Assembly (NCBI RefSeq): GCF_000003815.2
Contig: NC_049993.1
Coordinates: 11,597,703 to 11,661,702, forward strand
Length of the DNA stretch: 64,000 nucleotides
Direction: 5' to 3'
From: Branchiostoma floridae
Taxonomy: Eukaryota; Chordata; Leptocardii; Amphioxiformes; Branchiostomatidae
Of the stretch, positions 27,901 through 49,968 are shown piece by piece (positions within the stretch are counted from its first letter, which is position 1; every line of letters starts with the position of its first letter). The notes beneath the pieces are model-generated. The model was not told the DNA's origin. It did no database searches and worked only from the letters and a program-made list of their open reading frames with translations. A program made the position numbers and the translations under genes.

Positions 27901-28605
27901 TGTGGTGGGTTCTTTGCCCTATCTGAGGGAGGGCCCTTACCGAAGCTAGGTACTCTTTTCTCTACCCTAGTGAAGGGAGGAAAGTCGTGTTAAGAGCCCT
28001 TCCCAAGCGCACAAGATCAGTGGCATATCAACAGATTCGAACCCAGAACCTCTGGGTTATGTAGCATACACAACTCCTTCAAACACAGCTACTTCACATA
28101 CAGCTCCTTCACACACTGCCACTTCACATAGCTCATTCACATAATAACACACAGATCCACCAAAAAGTAGTTACTCAAGCAACTGGATATGGTTCACCGT
28201 GACAGATCCTTCAAACAACCCCTACTGCTAACATAGCTTTTGTCCCAATGGGCTTTCGTAGGTCCAAGTAGCCTGACGTGATAGCCAGCCCAGGTAGACA
28301 GCCCATGTAGACAGACCAGGTAGACAGCCCAGCCTTTTCCGTAAACCCGACATGTATGATAGCTCTATCCAAAGAGCGTTTTATCAACTGTTGATATGAA
28401 AATGCTCTTTGTTCTATCTATTATCAAAGGCCAAGGAGGCCTGTCTTGATATTTAAAATTATGTTGACAGGAAATTATCACGATGATGCTACGCTTGTAA
28501 TTAAAGAGTAGAGTAGAGTAGAGTTCTTCGGTTTGGTAGGAGCAAGGAGCTCCATATAGCCGCAGACGTTACCTTTATTTTCCTTGGCGCTGATTTGGCT
28601 TCCAT
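21933..28605 (-). CDS. MTAP: S-methyl-5'-thioadenosine phosphorylase
   Basis: Eight coding exons in transcription order: 28605-28573, 26393-26307, 25740-25682, 25299-25183, 24600-24447, 24110-23868, 23305-23183, 21977-21933. All have GT-AG sites and continuous phase. The product is 286 residues (human 283, also eight coding exons). The enzyme phosphorolyses methylthioadenosine from polyamine synthesis to adenine and methylthioribose-1-phosphate, in cytosol and nucleus. Seen in the sequence: phosphate loop IGIIGGSG at 12-19, R60-H61, T93-A94 in [19 protein letters not shown] at 173-183, M196-T197, and the purine-site pair D220/D222 in TDYDCW. Numbering matches human at these sites. Position 18 is Ser where human has Thr. 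The start ATG at 28605 gives an 11-residue first exon ([11 protein letters not shown]) as in vertebrates. The last exon encodes only 14 residues. It converges with the INK4-like gene and diverges from the CAPSL-like gene. Confidence 0.97.
23355..23730. mobile_element. Element with CAGGGCTCGAAAT inverted ends, copy 1
   Basis: It begins CAGGGCTCGAAATT and ends ATTTCGAGCCCTG. The flanks share GAATAC on both sides, a probable target-site duplication. The interior has repeated inverted GGGTGCACC words. It sits in the MTAP intron between the exons at 23305 and 23868. A second element with the same ends but a different interior lies at 59327-59651. The ends resemble hAT-type termini; the superfamily is inferred. 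Confidence 0.75.
23792..23827. repeat. (CA)n microsatellite
   Basis: A run of CA dinucleotides with one GA interruption, in an MTAP intron just outside the exon at 23868-24110. Confidence 0.95.
24180..24410 (+). mobile_element. SINE-like element in an MTAP intron
   Basis: The B-box-like GAGTTCAATCC is followed by a body (TGGCTGAGTCATACCCAAGA, then AAAATGGTTCGTACTG, then GCACCATCTGGTGCGGGAAG) of the type seen in dispersed invertebrate SINEs. The identification comes from remembered sequence style, not a search. It lies wholly within the intron between the exons at 24110 and 24447. Confidence 0.55.
24921..25110. mobile_element. Hairpin MITE, family 2
   Basis: Inverted arms of about 55 bp. The left begins TACCCTGGAAACCAG and continues through CAGGGCTGGCA and AGAATCTGTT. 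The right is the complement, ending CTGGTTTCCAAGGTA. It is intronic in MTAP, between the exons at 24600 and 25183. Confidence 0.8.
26431..26560 (+). mobile_element. tRNA-derived SINE, family A, copy 1
   Basis: A clear A-box (TAGTGGTTATCAGCG) and B-box (GGGTTCAAATC) are spaced as in a tRNA gene. The leader AACTGACCATGCCAAA is shared with the copy at 63688. It is not called a tRNA gene because cloverleaf pairing is poor and a second diverged copy exists. It lies in MTAP intron 1. Confidence 0.75.
27600..27760 (-). mobile_element. Fragment of a LINE reverse-transcriptase ORF
   Basis: The minus strand encodes a stretch containing [20 protein letters not shown]. This resembles the conserved Y-G-[SA]-E-x-W-T segment just after the palm/thumb region of many non-LTR retrotransposon reverse transcriptases. 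Only about 50 residues remain, with no flanking RT motifs, so it is a dead remnant within MTAP intron 1. Confidence 0.65.
28155..28195 (+). mobile_element. MITE family 1, terminal fragment
   Basis: The word CAAAAAGTAGTTACTCAAGC followed by AACTGGATATGG matches one end of the complete hairpin element at 18184-18324. The other arm is missing. Confidence 0.7.
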
Positions 28606-34778
<6,173 letters not shown>

Positions 34779-36249
34779 AAACTTTTGTGCAAAAATGTCA
34801 AAGTGCAGCTGACAGGATGAAAACAGGTCTTTTACCCATGTACAAGATTCCAAAATAATTCCTTAGGACAGAATTGTGAGTAAAATTGTGAGTAAAATTG
34901 TACTGTATAACACATACAAATTGTTCTAATAATGTTATAGATTCTGAAATTTTGGCCAGTTGCATTGATCAGAATGCATAAAAGTCTAAGTCCCTGATTA
35001 ATTACTGTACATAAAGTGATATGTACAGTACTATATGTGTTAGTGGTAGTACTATAAGACTGTAGAGGGAATAATTTCAGTTCTCTCTGCTAGTGATTAT
35101 CATGTGCAAACTTCTCTTCAGACAAGGTAAACTGTCATGAGAGAGGCTATTTAGCTATTTTAAGTTGCTTATTTCTAGTTATGATTATAGTAGAATTTTA
35201 AATGTACATACATGTATTTTATCTTTGATGATTTCCATGGAAAGTTTTATCCTAGTTGACAAAGAATTTCTATGTTCTGTTTCCTATTTGTGAAGTGGAA
35301 CTGTTGAAATGGTACGTAAAAGATATCAGATATTGAGCCATTCCATTAGAAAATGGGGGGGGGGGGAAACATGTAAGGGTTCAAGATTAATCGCTGTGAG
35401 TTGGTATGACCAATGTAGTAAATGAAGCATGATGTTAAACACTTCTCTATAGTTTTAATGTATAAGGCAGTCTAAAACACTTGTGACATTTATTCACCTG
35501 TGACATTGCTATTTAGTACATAAGTCATACTGTAGATTACTGTGCTGATTTGTGAATCTTTGTTTGGTCTTTTTAGCTTGTGCTTGAATGAATGTAAAAA
35601 ATCCTTTACATGACAATTCAAGTTGTAATGAAATGAATGTGGGATCATGGCTTTGATACCATTATAAGCCAGTAGAAAACTATAGCTTGGCTACTTGCAT
35701 GTTTTATTGGATGAGGGACAAAATACATTTTTGTAACATACTTCAGAGAAAATTATCAATTGGAAAACAAAAGCCTCATTAGAAAAAGGGAAAGAAACAT
35801 ATGTTCAGGGATAGTAAGAAATTACCCTACCCCTTGGCAGATAAAACTTTAGAAGAAAACTTTTGACAGTAGTAGGCTGAAGACAATGTTATAAGTTTTG
35901 GTCTCACAGTATTCCGATTTGTATATCTGTAATATATGCTGTAGCTAAGTCAATAAAACAATTTGTCTGCTCCCAAATTACCTAAATTGTCACAATTTGT
36001 GTAGTATTTAACATATTGATCAGCGTCAGGGGACGGTTTAATTAACATAAGTTGTCTAACATTTTAGAACACAGACAATACGTTGTCTTTAATTGTCTAT
36101 AATTTCCTTAAATATCGCAGCCTAGCTATATTCATGACATCCTTTTGTTTTAAGACCCCGTCGTCATAACACAAACACACCCAGCTAGTGTTTCCTGCAG
36201 ATGTTTTTCCCTTAAGAATAACGCTGTGGGCGTTACCTCATCCTGAACC
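34779..36249. other. 3' UTR of CAPSL-like exon 4b and intergenic DNA
   Basis: AT-rich sequence with a poly-G run near 35356-35366 and a canonical AATAAA at 35952-35957, the probable end of the long 3' UTR. No coding sequence is seen. Confidence 0.65.
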
Positions 36250-36305
36250 TGACGTCATCAAGGCAGGTGACCAATGACAAGCCTTGGTGCTAGACCTCAT
36301 ATATC
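36250..36305 (+). promoter_or_regulatory. CRE, CCAAT and TATA-like cluster before the CAPS-like gene
   Basis: TGACGTCA (palindromic cAMP-response element) is at 36250-36257, CCAAT at 36271-36275 and CATATAT at 36299-36305, all within 126 bp of the ATG at 36376. The order and spacing resemble a compact core promoter. Calcyphosine was first described as a cAMP-responsive thyroid protein (established), which makes the CRE notable. TGACGTCA also occurs elsewhere in the window, so alone it is weak. Confidence 0.55.
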
Positions 36306-36375
36306 CTGCGGAACAGGTAGTCGTGTTGTGTTAGTCTTGTGTTCGGAACAGTATACGCCCCTGTTGTTTAGCAAG

Positions 36376-39850
<3,475 letters not shown>

Positions 39851-42301
39851 GGGGTTGACAGTTAGAATTGACCTTGAAAGTCCGTCGATATTCTAAACAG
39901 CTAGACTGCCTTCTAAAGCTACGCTTTAGCCTTCATCTGGTTGAAATGACCAACAGCAGTGTCACGTGTCACATGTCACGTGGTGATTGGTCATTTGGAC
40001 TTGCTGAAAGATAATGTGCGAACGGCCGAAAACTTGTGAGACTTTGTTTCATTTGAACATCGGAACGCAGTCTAGCTGTTTCCTATCGATAGAATTTTCT
40101 TGTTTTGACCATCTGTTCGTCATGGCCGTTATTTTTTCAAAAGTACTTGTTCATAGATCCAGTCCTTCATGCCCTTCATCATCATGTACTGCCAAACACA
40201 TCAAACAGCGCAATACATTAAACAGTACTGTAATGGAATTCCTAGAAACTAATGCGTACGGTAATGACAAGGTGCAACAACAACATACAGATAAGATAAT
40301 TATGGTTTCAGTACAGATAATGTCATTTGTAACGTGTTTGGAAAATGCAGTTTTTCCAGGAAATGTGTTCAGTTAAGTTTAGCTTCAGAAAAGGAACATT
40401 AATGTTGTGGGATAAATGAAGTAGATGCTCAACTGTAAGTGCAAAAAGGAACCATGAATATTCAAAGTGTTGTAATGTTATTTAGTTTATGATGTTGATA
40501 TACATGTATTGTTGTCACATGACCATGCAGGGCAATTTAAGTTTGTTTAAGTGAACAATTAAACAGTTGAAAGTGAACACAGTGATGTCGATACATTACA
40601 TACAAGCATCGAATCCGGGAGTTTTCTTTATATTAAAAGCCATATAAAACCGCGGTCACACTTAAACCCAGGAAATGCGGTATCTATAAAATAACACGTT
40701 TTCTTAACTCAATGCATTTGTTAATCAAATGCATGAGCAAAGCAGTCCAACTTCTGACGTCTTTTACATCGACATGTGTAGATTTCTTGCACTACTACTT
40801 CTTGAACACGTTTTATCTCCAGACTTCCAGGCGTGTGTTTTTTTCTTATTAGTTACGGCGGGTATTATGGGACGGAAAATTAGTCGACTTTTAGATGCAA
40901 GTAGAAGCCAGTACTGTATCAACTGAACAAAGAATAAAGCTATCGAGTCGCAAAAAACAATTTCATGAAATCTTTAAGACAATTTACCGGAAGATATGCT
41001 TTGATATGCGGATGATGTGATACCAATGCCTTGTCAAGGAATGTACCTAAATAAAGTTAACTCACTCTGAGTCTTATCAGTTTTAAAATATTGATTTTTG
41101 TGACTTTTTCATCAATCGATAGTTTTGATAAAACTGAAATACTAGTAGTCTTAAAGATTAAGTCCATGGAGCAAATCTGTCGAGCATACACCATATAAAA
41201 TTTGTACATTGTAGATAATTATACTTTTTCACTACGCTTCATCACAAGATATGATGATGACTACACTCGCAATCCGAAACTGAGTAACCTAATGAGAGAT
41301 TCTACTACACAGTTAACACATATAATCTCCAAGCAGATATAGAAAGGCAAAATAGTATTTAACCCTTGTCCTATTGAGGCTGTATACGGGTTGGACATAT
41401 ATAACGCCTGTATGTGTATGTCAGTCCAGTATCCCTATGGGCTTGGGACAATTCTCACTTAAATGCGGCATACCGCAGCAAAACGCATGGATTGGGGAAG
41501 TAGATCTGCAGCAGCAGCACAGAATAGGTAAAGTTTTACTGATCTGATTAATCATCCGGATCCAGCTTAGTTAGGGGGGTTAAATTGGCAAAAAGTTCTC
41601 AGCAGGACAAGAGTTAACTGGCCTCTGCTCCCTGAAACAGGGAGACTGAAAACTTATTATTTTGGCTGTGCTCATACTGCATGAACATGACTTAGTGTGC
41701 AAAGGTCTCTGTGAATACCTCTAACATAAACATCGCACTTGTACTTGTTAACTTTTAAAAAATCAGACATAAGGCTTATCTGTACTCTGACCTTATCTTT
41801 TTGAAATTTTGAATGATCATACAATGCAATGCAAGGGGACATTTGTGTGCAAATTAGAAGCAGAATTTCATACCCTTCAAAAATTCATTCAGCCAAACAC
41901 TATGTTAGTGTACATGATATTCGGTACCCCTCATTCCAGTCTATGTATGTTTATATTCTATGTCACCTTAAAGTTAAACAGATAATGGTTTGAAACAGTA
42001 GTTGTTGTACTCACTTATTCAGCCGACATATGGAGAGAGTCGTCACTATTGACGGTGTTAGTCTTCGCTTGGCTGCATCACAAATGCCGGAGCTTCTCAG
42101 TTCCTAGTAATACATGGTTATCTGAGCACAAACTTGGTTGAGTCACGGCTCTTCGTTTACACAGACACGGTCGGCTCATATTGCACAATGTCACATGTGT
42201 ACTAAATAACTACAGACTCCACATTCGGAGAACAAAACAAAGAACCAGAACAACAAGGTGCTCTGTTTAGGGCGGGACGGCCCACCTGTGTGTCACACCC
42301 G
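39851..42301. other. 3' UTR of the CAPS-like gene and intergenic DNA
   Basis: Candidate AATAAA signals are at 40933-40938 and 41050-41055. Beyond these I see no gene. Scattered stops occur in all frames. Confidence 0.6.
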
Positions 42302-42339
42302 TGTTTATCCTTTGTTCACCACCTGGTTGCCATAGTGAC
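42302..42339 (+). promoter_or_regulatory. Candidate forkhead plus X-box (RFX) site before the second CAPSL-like gene
   Basis: TGTTTAT (forkhead-like) is at 42302-42308. GTTGCCATAGTGAC is at 42326-42339, one base off the RFX X-box consensus, and 167 bp before the ATG. X-boxes at this distance mark ciliary genes in animals (established). Functional use here is inferred. Confidence 0.5.
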
Positions 42340-42472
42340 GGTACGTAAATCCGCCCAACCGGTTTTCTGGGATGGTTGGTTGGATGTCTGTTTAGCGTAC
42401 CCCTACACAAATACTAACAGTAGTGTCTTCACGTGACGGGTGGTCGGGCGCGTTTACTTACTCCATTCCTGA

Positions 42473-44816
<2,344 letters not shown>

Positions 44817-47800
44817 GGGCTCCACACGTACAGATGGAGCTGACCTTGAACCACGCCCAACAACAGACAATGTATCATAACATGGCCTTGGTTATACTCC
44901 AAATCTCCAAGCAGATGTTAGAGTTAAAGTCGTAGTGTTTTTTAAAGAAGAAGGGTGCTGCTTTAGCTACAAGGAAGTATCATAGGCGTAGTTAATAGTA
45001 CGTGGAATGAATCATGAATGTGAGTATCGCTCAATACATCTGTATACGTAGCTTGACACTTTTAATGACAGAAACGATCCGTAAAAACGATGTACAGAAG
45101 TGCTATTTTCGTGCTTGTAGACTGTAACAATGACTTGAACACTGTGAGCTATATGCAGACGTTTACTGACGTGTCTTTAAAGTCCTACAAACAAGCTGGT
45201 CCCTCTTTCAATATTGTTTAGCTGACATACGCATATCTTGATGTCATGACTTTGATATAAACGTGTGTGATGACGGTATACTCAGCTTTCCGAATGAATA
45301 CGTCATATTGAATCAAATTAATGCTCCTCTGACTTCTGATCAATTGATATATTTCGTTAAGCTTGGATTGCAATCACTTGTGTTACGGGATCAATGAACA
45401 TACAGTCATGTACTTTTAATCTGATGTAGCATGGCTAAAAATGCAATCGTAAGGAGAGGTTAAACAGAAGAGGCAGGTTTCAATGAGGCATTTGGTATCT
45501 GAGATGAGGTTGTGTCGGGCAGCCCCTTCTTTATAACACACAGGCTGAACATGAACTTCTGCACCGATCCCTCCTACTGAAGGAGAAAATGGCAGCCCAG
45601 GCCATGAGTTCAGCGACTAGCATAGCAAACTTTTGACAGTAACGTTACCATTTCAGGACAATACTAGAAAGCTAACATAATCATAATCTGCTATGTACAA
45701 AATGTATAGTGAAAATAACCCCAAAGAATAGGAATACTGCAGCTGAGAACTTTAGGTCGATCTGTGACTAAAACAGTGTCTGTCATGCTGCTAATACACT
45801 GCGCTGCGCGCCATTTTGAATGGGCGGGACGGCCGCCGCGCCGGGAAACGCGGGTAAACAGACATATGTACGGTTTTCAATTTACAATAAAACGCGTTGT
45901 AGAGGGTTATAGTTCACCAAGCTTCACAGACTTGTAGAACTTCTTACGTTCTTTCAGACCAGCTATTTTATTTGATCAGAAAATCCTTATATTTTTGTTA
46001 AAAATGTAGATGCCTTCGGTGTAAATTTTCACTTTGGTCTCCCTATCATGCAACATACCGATAGCGGCAACTCCCACAATCAACACCCATACTGAGGATC
46101 TGAGTTACGGTTCTCGACATTCTTTTGACACATGTTGAAGATCTGGAGGTAATGTCAACAAAAGTATACCATGTTACCCGTGTGCGCCTTTCCCAGGCTT
46201 CTGTCTGCCTGTAGACAGCGTAAATCTTGTCTGTTGTTCATTTTAAGTCTCCAAGTCGACTCGCACGGTACAAGGACGCCACTATTATTCAGCGGAATAA
46301 AGTACAACTGCAACTGATGTTGCCAACTTCGTAATATGGATGTTGATTGGTTGTAAATGAAATAAAACGACCAATCAGTGTATACTTACCTTCGGCGAAA
46401 TAACTATACTAAGTGCATGTATCACTCCGCTTGACGTTCAATCTGCGGCGTTTATTCTGTTGGCTGCTAGGGGTCGCTCTTGACACGTAGCGAAAAATCA
46501 GCCTGTAGTCATTGAGTTGTTTCTATTGTTGAGCGGAGAAGTAGGGGAAATATGCAATAATGGTAACTTTGAGGAAATTGTATATAACATCCATAGCTTC
46601 TACTTAGATTCTCATGTTAACGTTGTGTATCGCAACGTAAATTCTCCCCAAATCGTCATGTACATGTGTAATGAAAGTTGAGTTGATTCCAGAGGAAAGC
46701 GCCTCCTTATTTCCCACTTTATCCCATTTGATTCCTGTCTTATGGATGATTGATAAAAGTGACATACCCTTGCATGTCCTTGTTCAATTTCTCATTGCAT
46801 ATAGCTTCTCCTTGTTGCCGGTTTCTCAATTTCCAGCCAGTTAGGATGAGTAACACCCCTATGATGTGGAAGCCGTATATTTCTGTTCATATTTAGTAAT
46901 TTTTCAGTCACAAAACAGACGGGACAGGGTAAGGGGAGGGTCAGAGTCTATATTGAAAATTCTATGAACATCCATCTTTATGAATGACATACCTTCGTAA
47001 GAGGTAGAACGAAAATGTCTCTCCTATTTACTAATCTTACACAAGAAGAAATTGGTTCATATCACATGTTGGTGTTTGCTGATATGGATAAAATAGAAGT
47101 ATGAATTCTGGTACAGAAAATTGTTGAAAACTCAAGAACTGATATTGTTTACAGGTAATGTGAATTGTGACAGGACTTTCCTCACAAAATAGATGTGGGA
47201 CTTTTCGAGTAATGACTCGTTAAGGGGACTGTCTAATTTCTTACTATGAAATTTTTGCCATTGCAACATAAAAGTGCAACTTCCAAATATCTCAAACTTG
47301 AGAACAGTGCTCTTGGATTATTGATTAAGCAGTACATGTATAGCATTCAAGTTCTCTAAACAACACTGGTTACTGTCAAATGTGTACTTTGTGGTAATCA
47401 GCAGCAAATGCAAAGTCATGACAGGCATGGTAACAGTAAGTCATTCAAAAGTCCCTTTAACAAATATGTGTTCAAATCAAGCTTGGTATTAAAATGTGTA
47501 CGCTAATGTCATTGTCATCAAATTAGCAAGTGACATTAGCAAATTAGCCAGTTAGGAAAGTAATGTCAGTTGTACACAGCTAGACATCAGGCAAAAATAG
47601 TGGTCCCACAACTCAACCTGCCAATAACCTATCCAAAAGAATGTCTACAAGCATCATTACATAATAGAACTTACTGTATATTTATATATCACGTTAAATG
47701 TGTAACACTACAGCAAAGCTATGAAAGAGCAAGCCTACATACAGTCAGCAATACTGATTGCAATGTGACACATTAAAAATTTCCATATAACAAAATTAAA

Positions 47801-49968
47801 TTCTCCAGATACAAGGCTTGTATTCTTGTGATATTCTTATGACAGAGACTGGTTTTAATTGATTCCTTGACAGAAAAGGGGATGTCCTGACTCCTGATTA
47901 TGAGATTTGTAAGTCATTATTGTGTTAAGATAATCTCTAGAACCTATAGTAACTACATGTACAAATAGTCAATATATACAGAACAATTGGCATTCCAGCC
48001 GTACTGACATTTTGACATGGTAGGGAAAAGATCTACATTTTAACCTCAACCATGCCAAGGGCCAATTTTTGTATCCAACATTACATTGGTTACAACAGAG
48101 GTCAGCAGTGTGAGGGGTAAGGAATTTGTCTCCAAGAAATCTCAAAAACAAAACTGAAACATTTTTCTCCACAACCCAATCTATGAACCATAAAGCATAC
48201 AAATGACACAAAGTTTTTAACCTTAACCCCCCAAGGTAACCACTTGCTATACAGTACACACATGGAGAATTGTGTATGATGCGAGTGCTTAGCACAAATA
48301 CTGTACACAATATCTTCTGTATTACTTTCACATCAGAGAATTGATTAAGGCCTCCATTTTTCTGTACTTATTGTGGAAACAAAATGTTTCTTTCTGAACC
48401 TAACATAGATAATGCCATAACAGAGTATAATCATGTCCATCCAAAAACATCACAACTTTGCCTAAACATTTGTCAGTAAGTTCAACCATCACACACAATA
48501 GTTGGTGTCATTTAGCCTGCTTCATAGGGAAACTGACTTCCCCAAACTTTGCTTTCTAAAGAGTGAGGTTTCTTAGAATTTGATAAGAGTTTGTTTAAAA
48601 AAAGGTTGATTCATTTTGACCTTCCCCCTAAGTGCGGTAGAATTTGCACATTTCTTTAGGATTCCAGTTCACTTCAGATGTTTTATCAAACTGAAATGAG
48701 ATTTAATATAGGCATATTCTATGGGATACATTTTGCCGGATAATACAGTTGGAAGCAATCTTCAGCATATAAACAGGTTCCAAACAATATTTCTTATCAT
48801 GAGAAGTGATACAACAATATGTTTCAAAAGTATTTTAGATGGGAAGTCATACATATTCAACATGATGTTGAAATCTCAGCCCTACTTTTAGCGAGTACCC
48901 TTCTCAATTTTTATTATCTTATCCAATCGGAGGACAAATTGACAAATAATGTTCTTTGATCTTCTTGCTGTGAAATTCAATTTCAGCCAATCAGAGAAGC
49001 ACAGACAAATTCTACTGATTTTCTGAACATTAGATAGAATTTCTTCTCTATTTATTCAAGGTTTCAAATGTCAAACCAAGGGCATATAATGTCCTTGGTT
49101 AAACTATATCGTGGATAAAGTGTATCCCTCACATTGCATAAATATCTCCTACTGATTCATATTGGAATGACAAGTTAAGCAAGTTCACACTAGATTTTTC
49201 CATGCTTGATTTTGCCATCTAGCTAAAATCCCCTCAAAGCTAAACATCATCTGCAATTGGTGGCCTTTGAAATCCAACAATATTCCTGGACCATCTTTCT
49301 CCTAAAGGAAGAATGCATCTATATCAACCTAAGGTTGACATCCACATAGTGAAGAAACTAAGGTGTAGAATTTTTCTACTAAATAGTGAAAAACAATCAT
49401 GATATTCTATTTTCAAGTATGAACACAATAATAAAAGTTCAATCAGAATGATCTATCATAGAATCACATGTACACTATTTGACGAAGGAATGCTGATAGT
49501 GCTCCACAGAGCTTGGTTTAGATACATATTCAGGTTGACATTCTTTCATCCTGAAACAATATACAGTAGATCATAATTAACTCTTCTGCTGTTCTACCTA
49601 GCCATTGTGCACCATTCAAGGTAATCTATCATGTTTGCTGCATTTTTCATTGAGTCATAAAGCAATAATTTTACAAGCTCGGAGAGCAGACTTTAAGGGC
49701 TTTCAGTGGACACAGCATACTACTCATCCAATACTCCTGCATAAGTGGAATATATTTCCTTAAAGCTACTGATGTCTCTTCCTTTTACAAGGTTAACTAC
49801 CTCACATTTTTTGTGACTTCAATAAAATGTACAGAAACATACTCTAAAGGATAAGAAATGAGAAATTTGAGACTGAATCTATGGGGGCTTGCTAAAAGGG
49901 CTAGTCCATTTCTGTGTGGGGGTGGCATGAATGATGTACCCAGTATCCCTGGTGTGTTTGTCCCCGTG
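44817..49968. other. Intergenic, between the CAPSL-type gene and the PRKCSH 3' end
   Basis: The two genes converge here. A CpG-rich patch at about 45790-45860 (CGCGCCATTTTGAATGGGCG) looks promoter-like but leads to no coding exon I can find. On the minus strand an AATAAA at 49056-49051 could end the PRKCSH transcript, giving a 3' UTR of about 0.9 kb. No further gene is supported. Confidence 0.6.

Larger units (their letters stand above)
26800..28357. repeat. Composite inverted repeat in MTAP intron 1
   Basis: The segment 26800-26941 is the near reverse complement of 28216-28357. It includes three tandem CTGTCTACCTGGG units on the left and degenerate ones on the right. Inside, 26986-27066 and 27995-28070 are also inverted relative to each other (GAGGTTCTGGGTTC and TTGTGCCCTTGGG / CCTTCCCAAG words). 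The centre holds a LINE fragment. It is either one large foldback structure or nested insertions. Confidence 0.75.
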
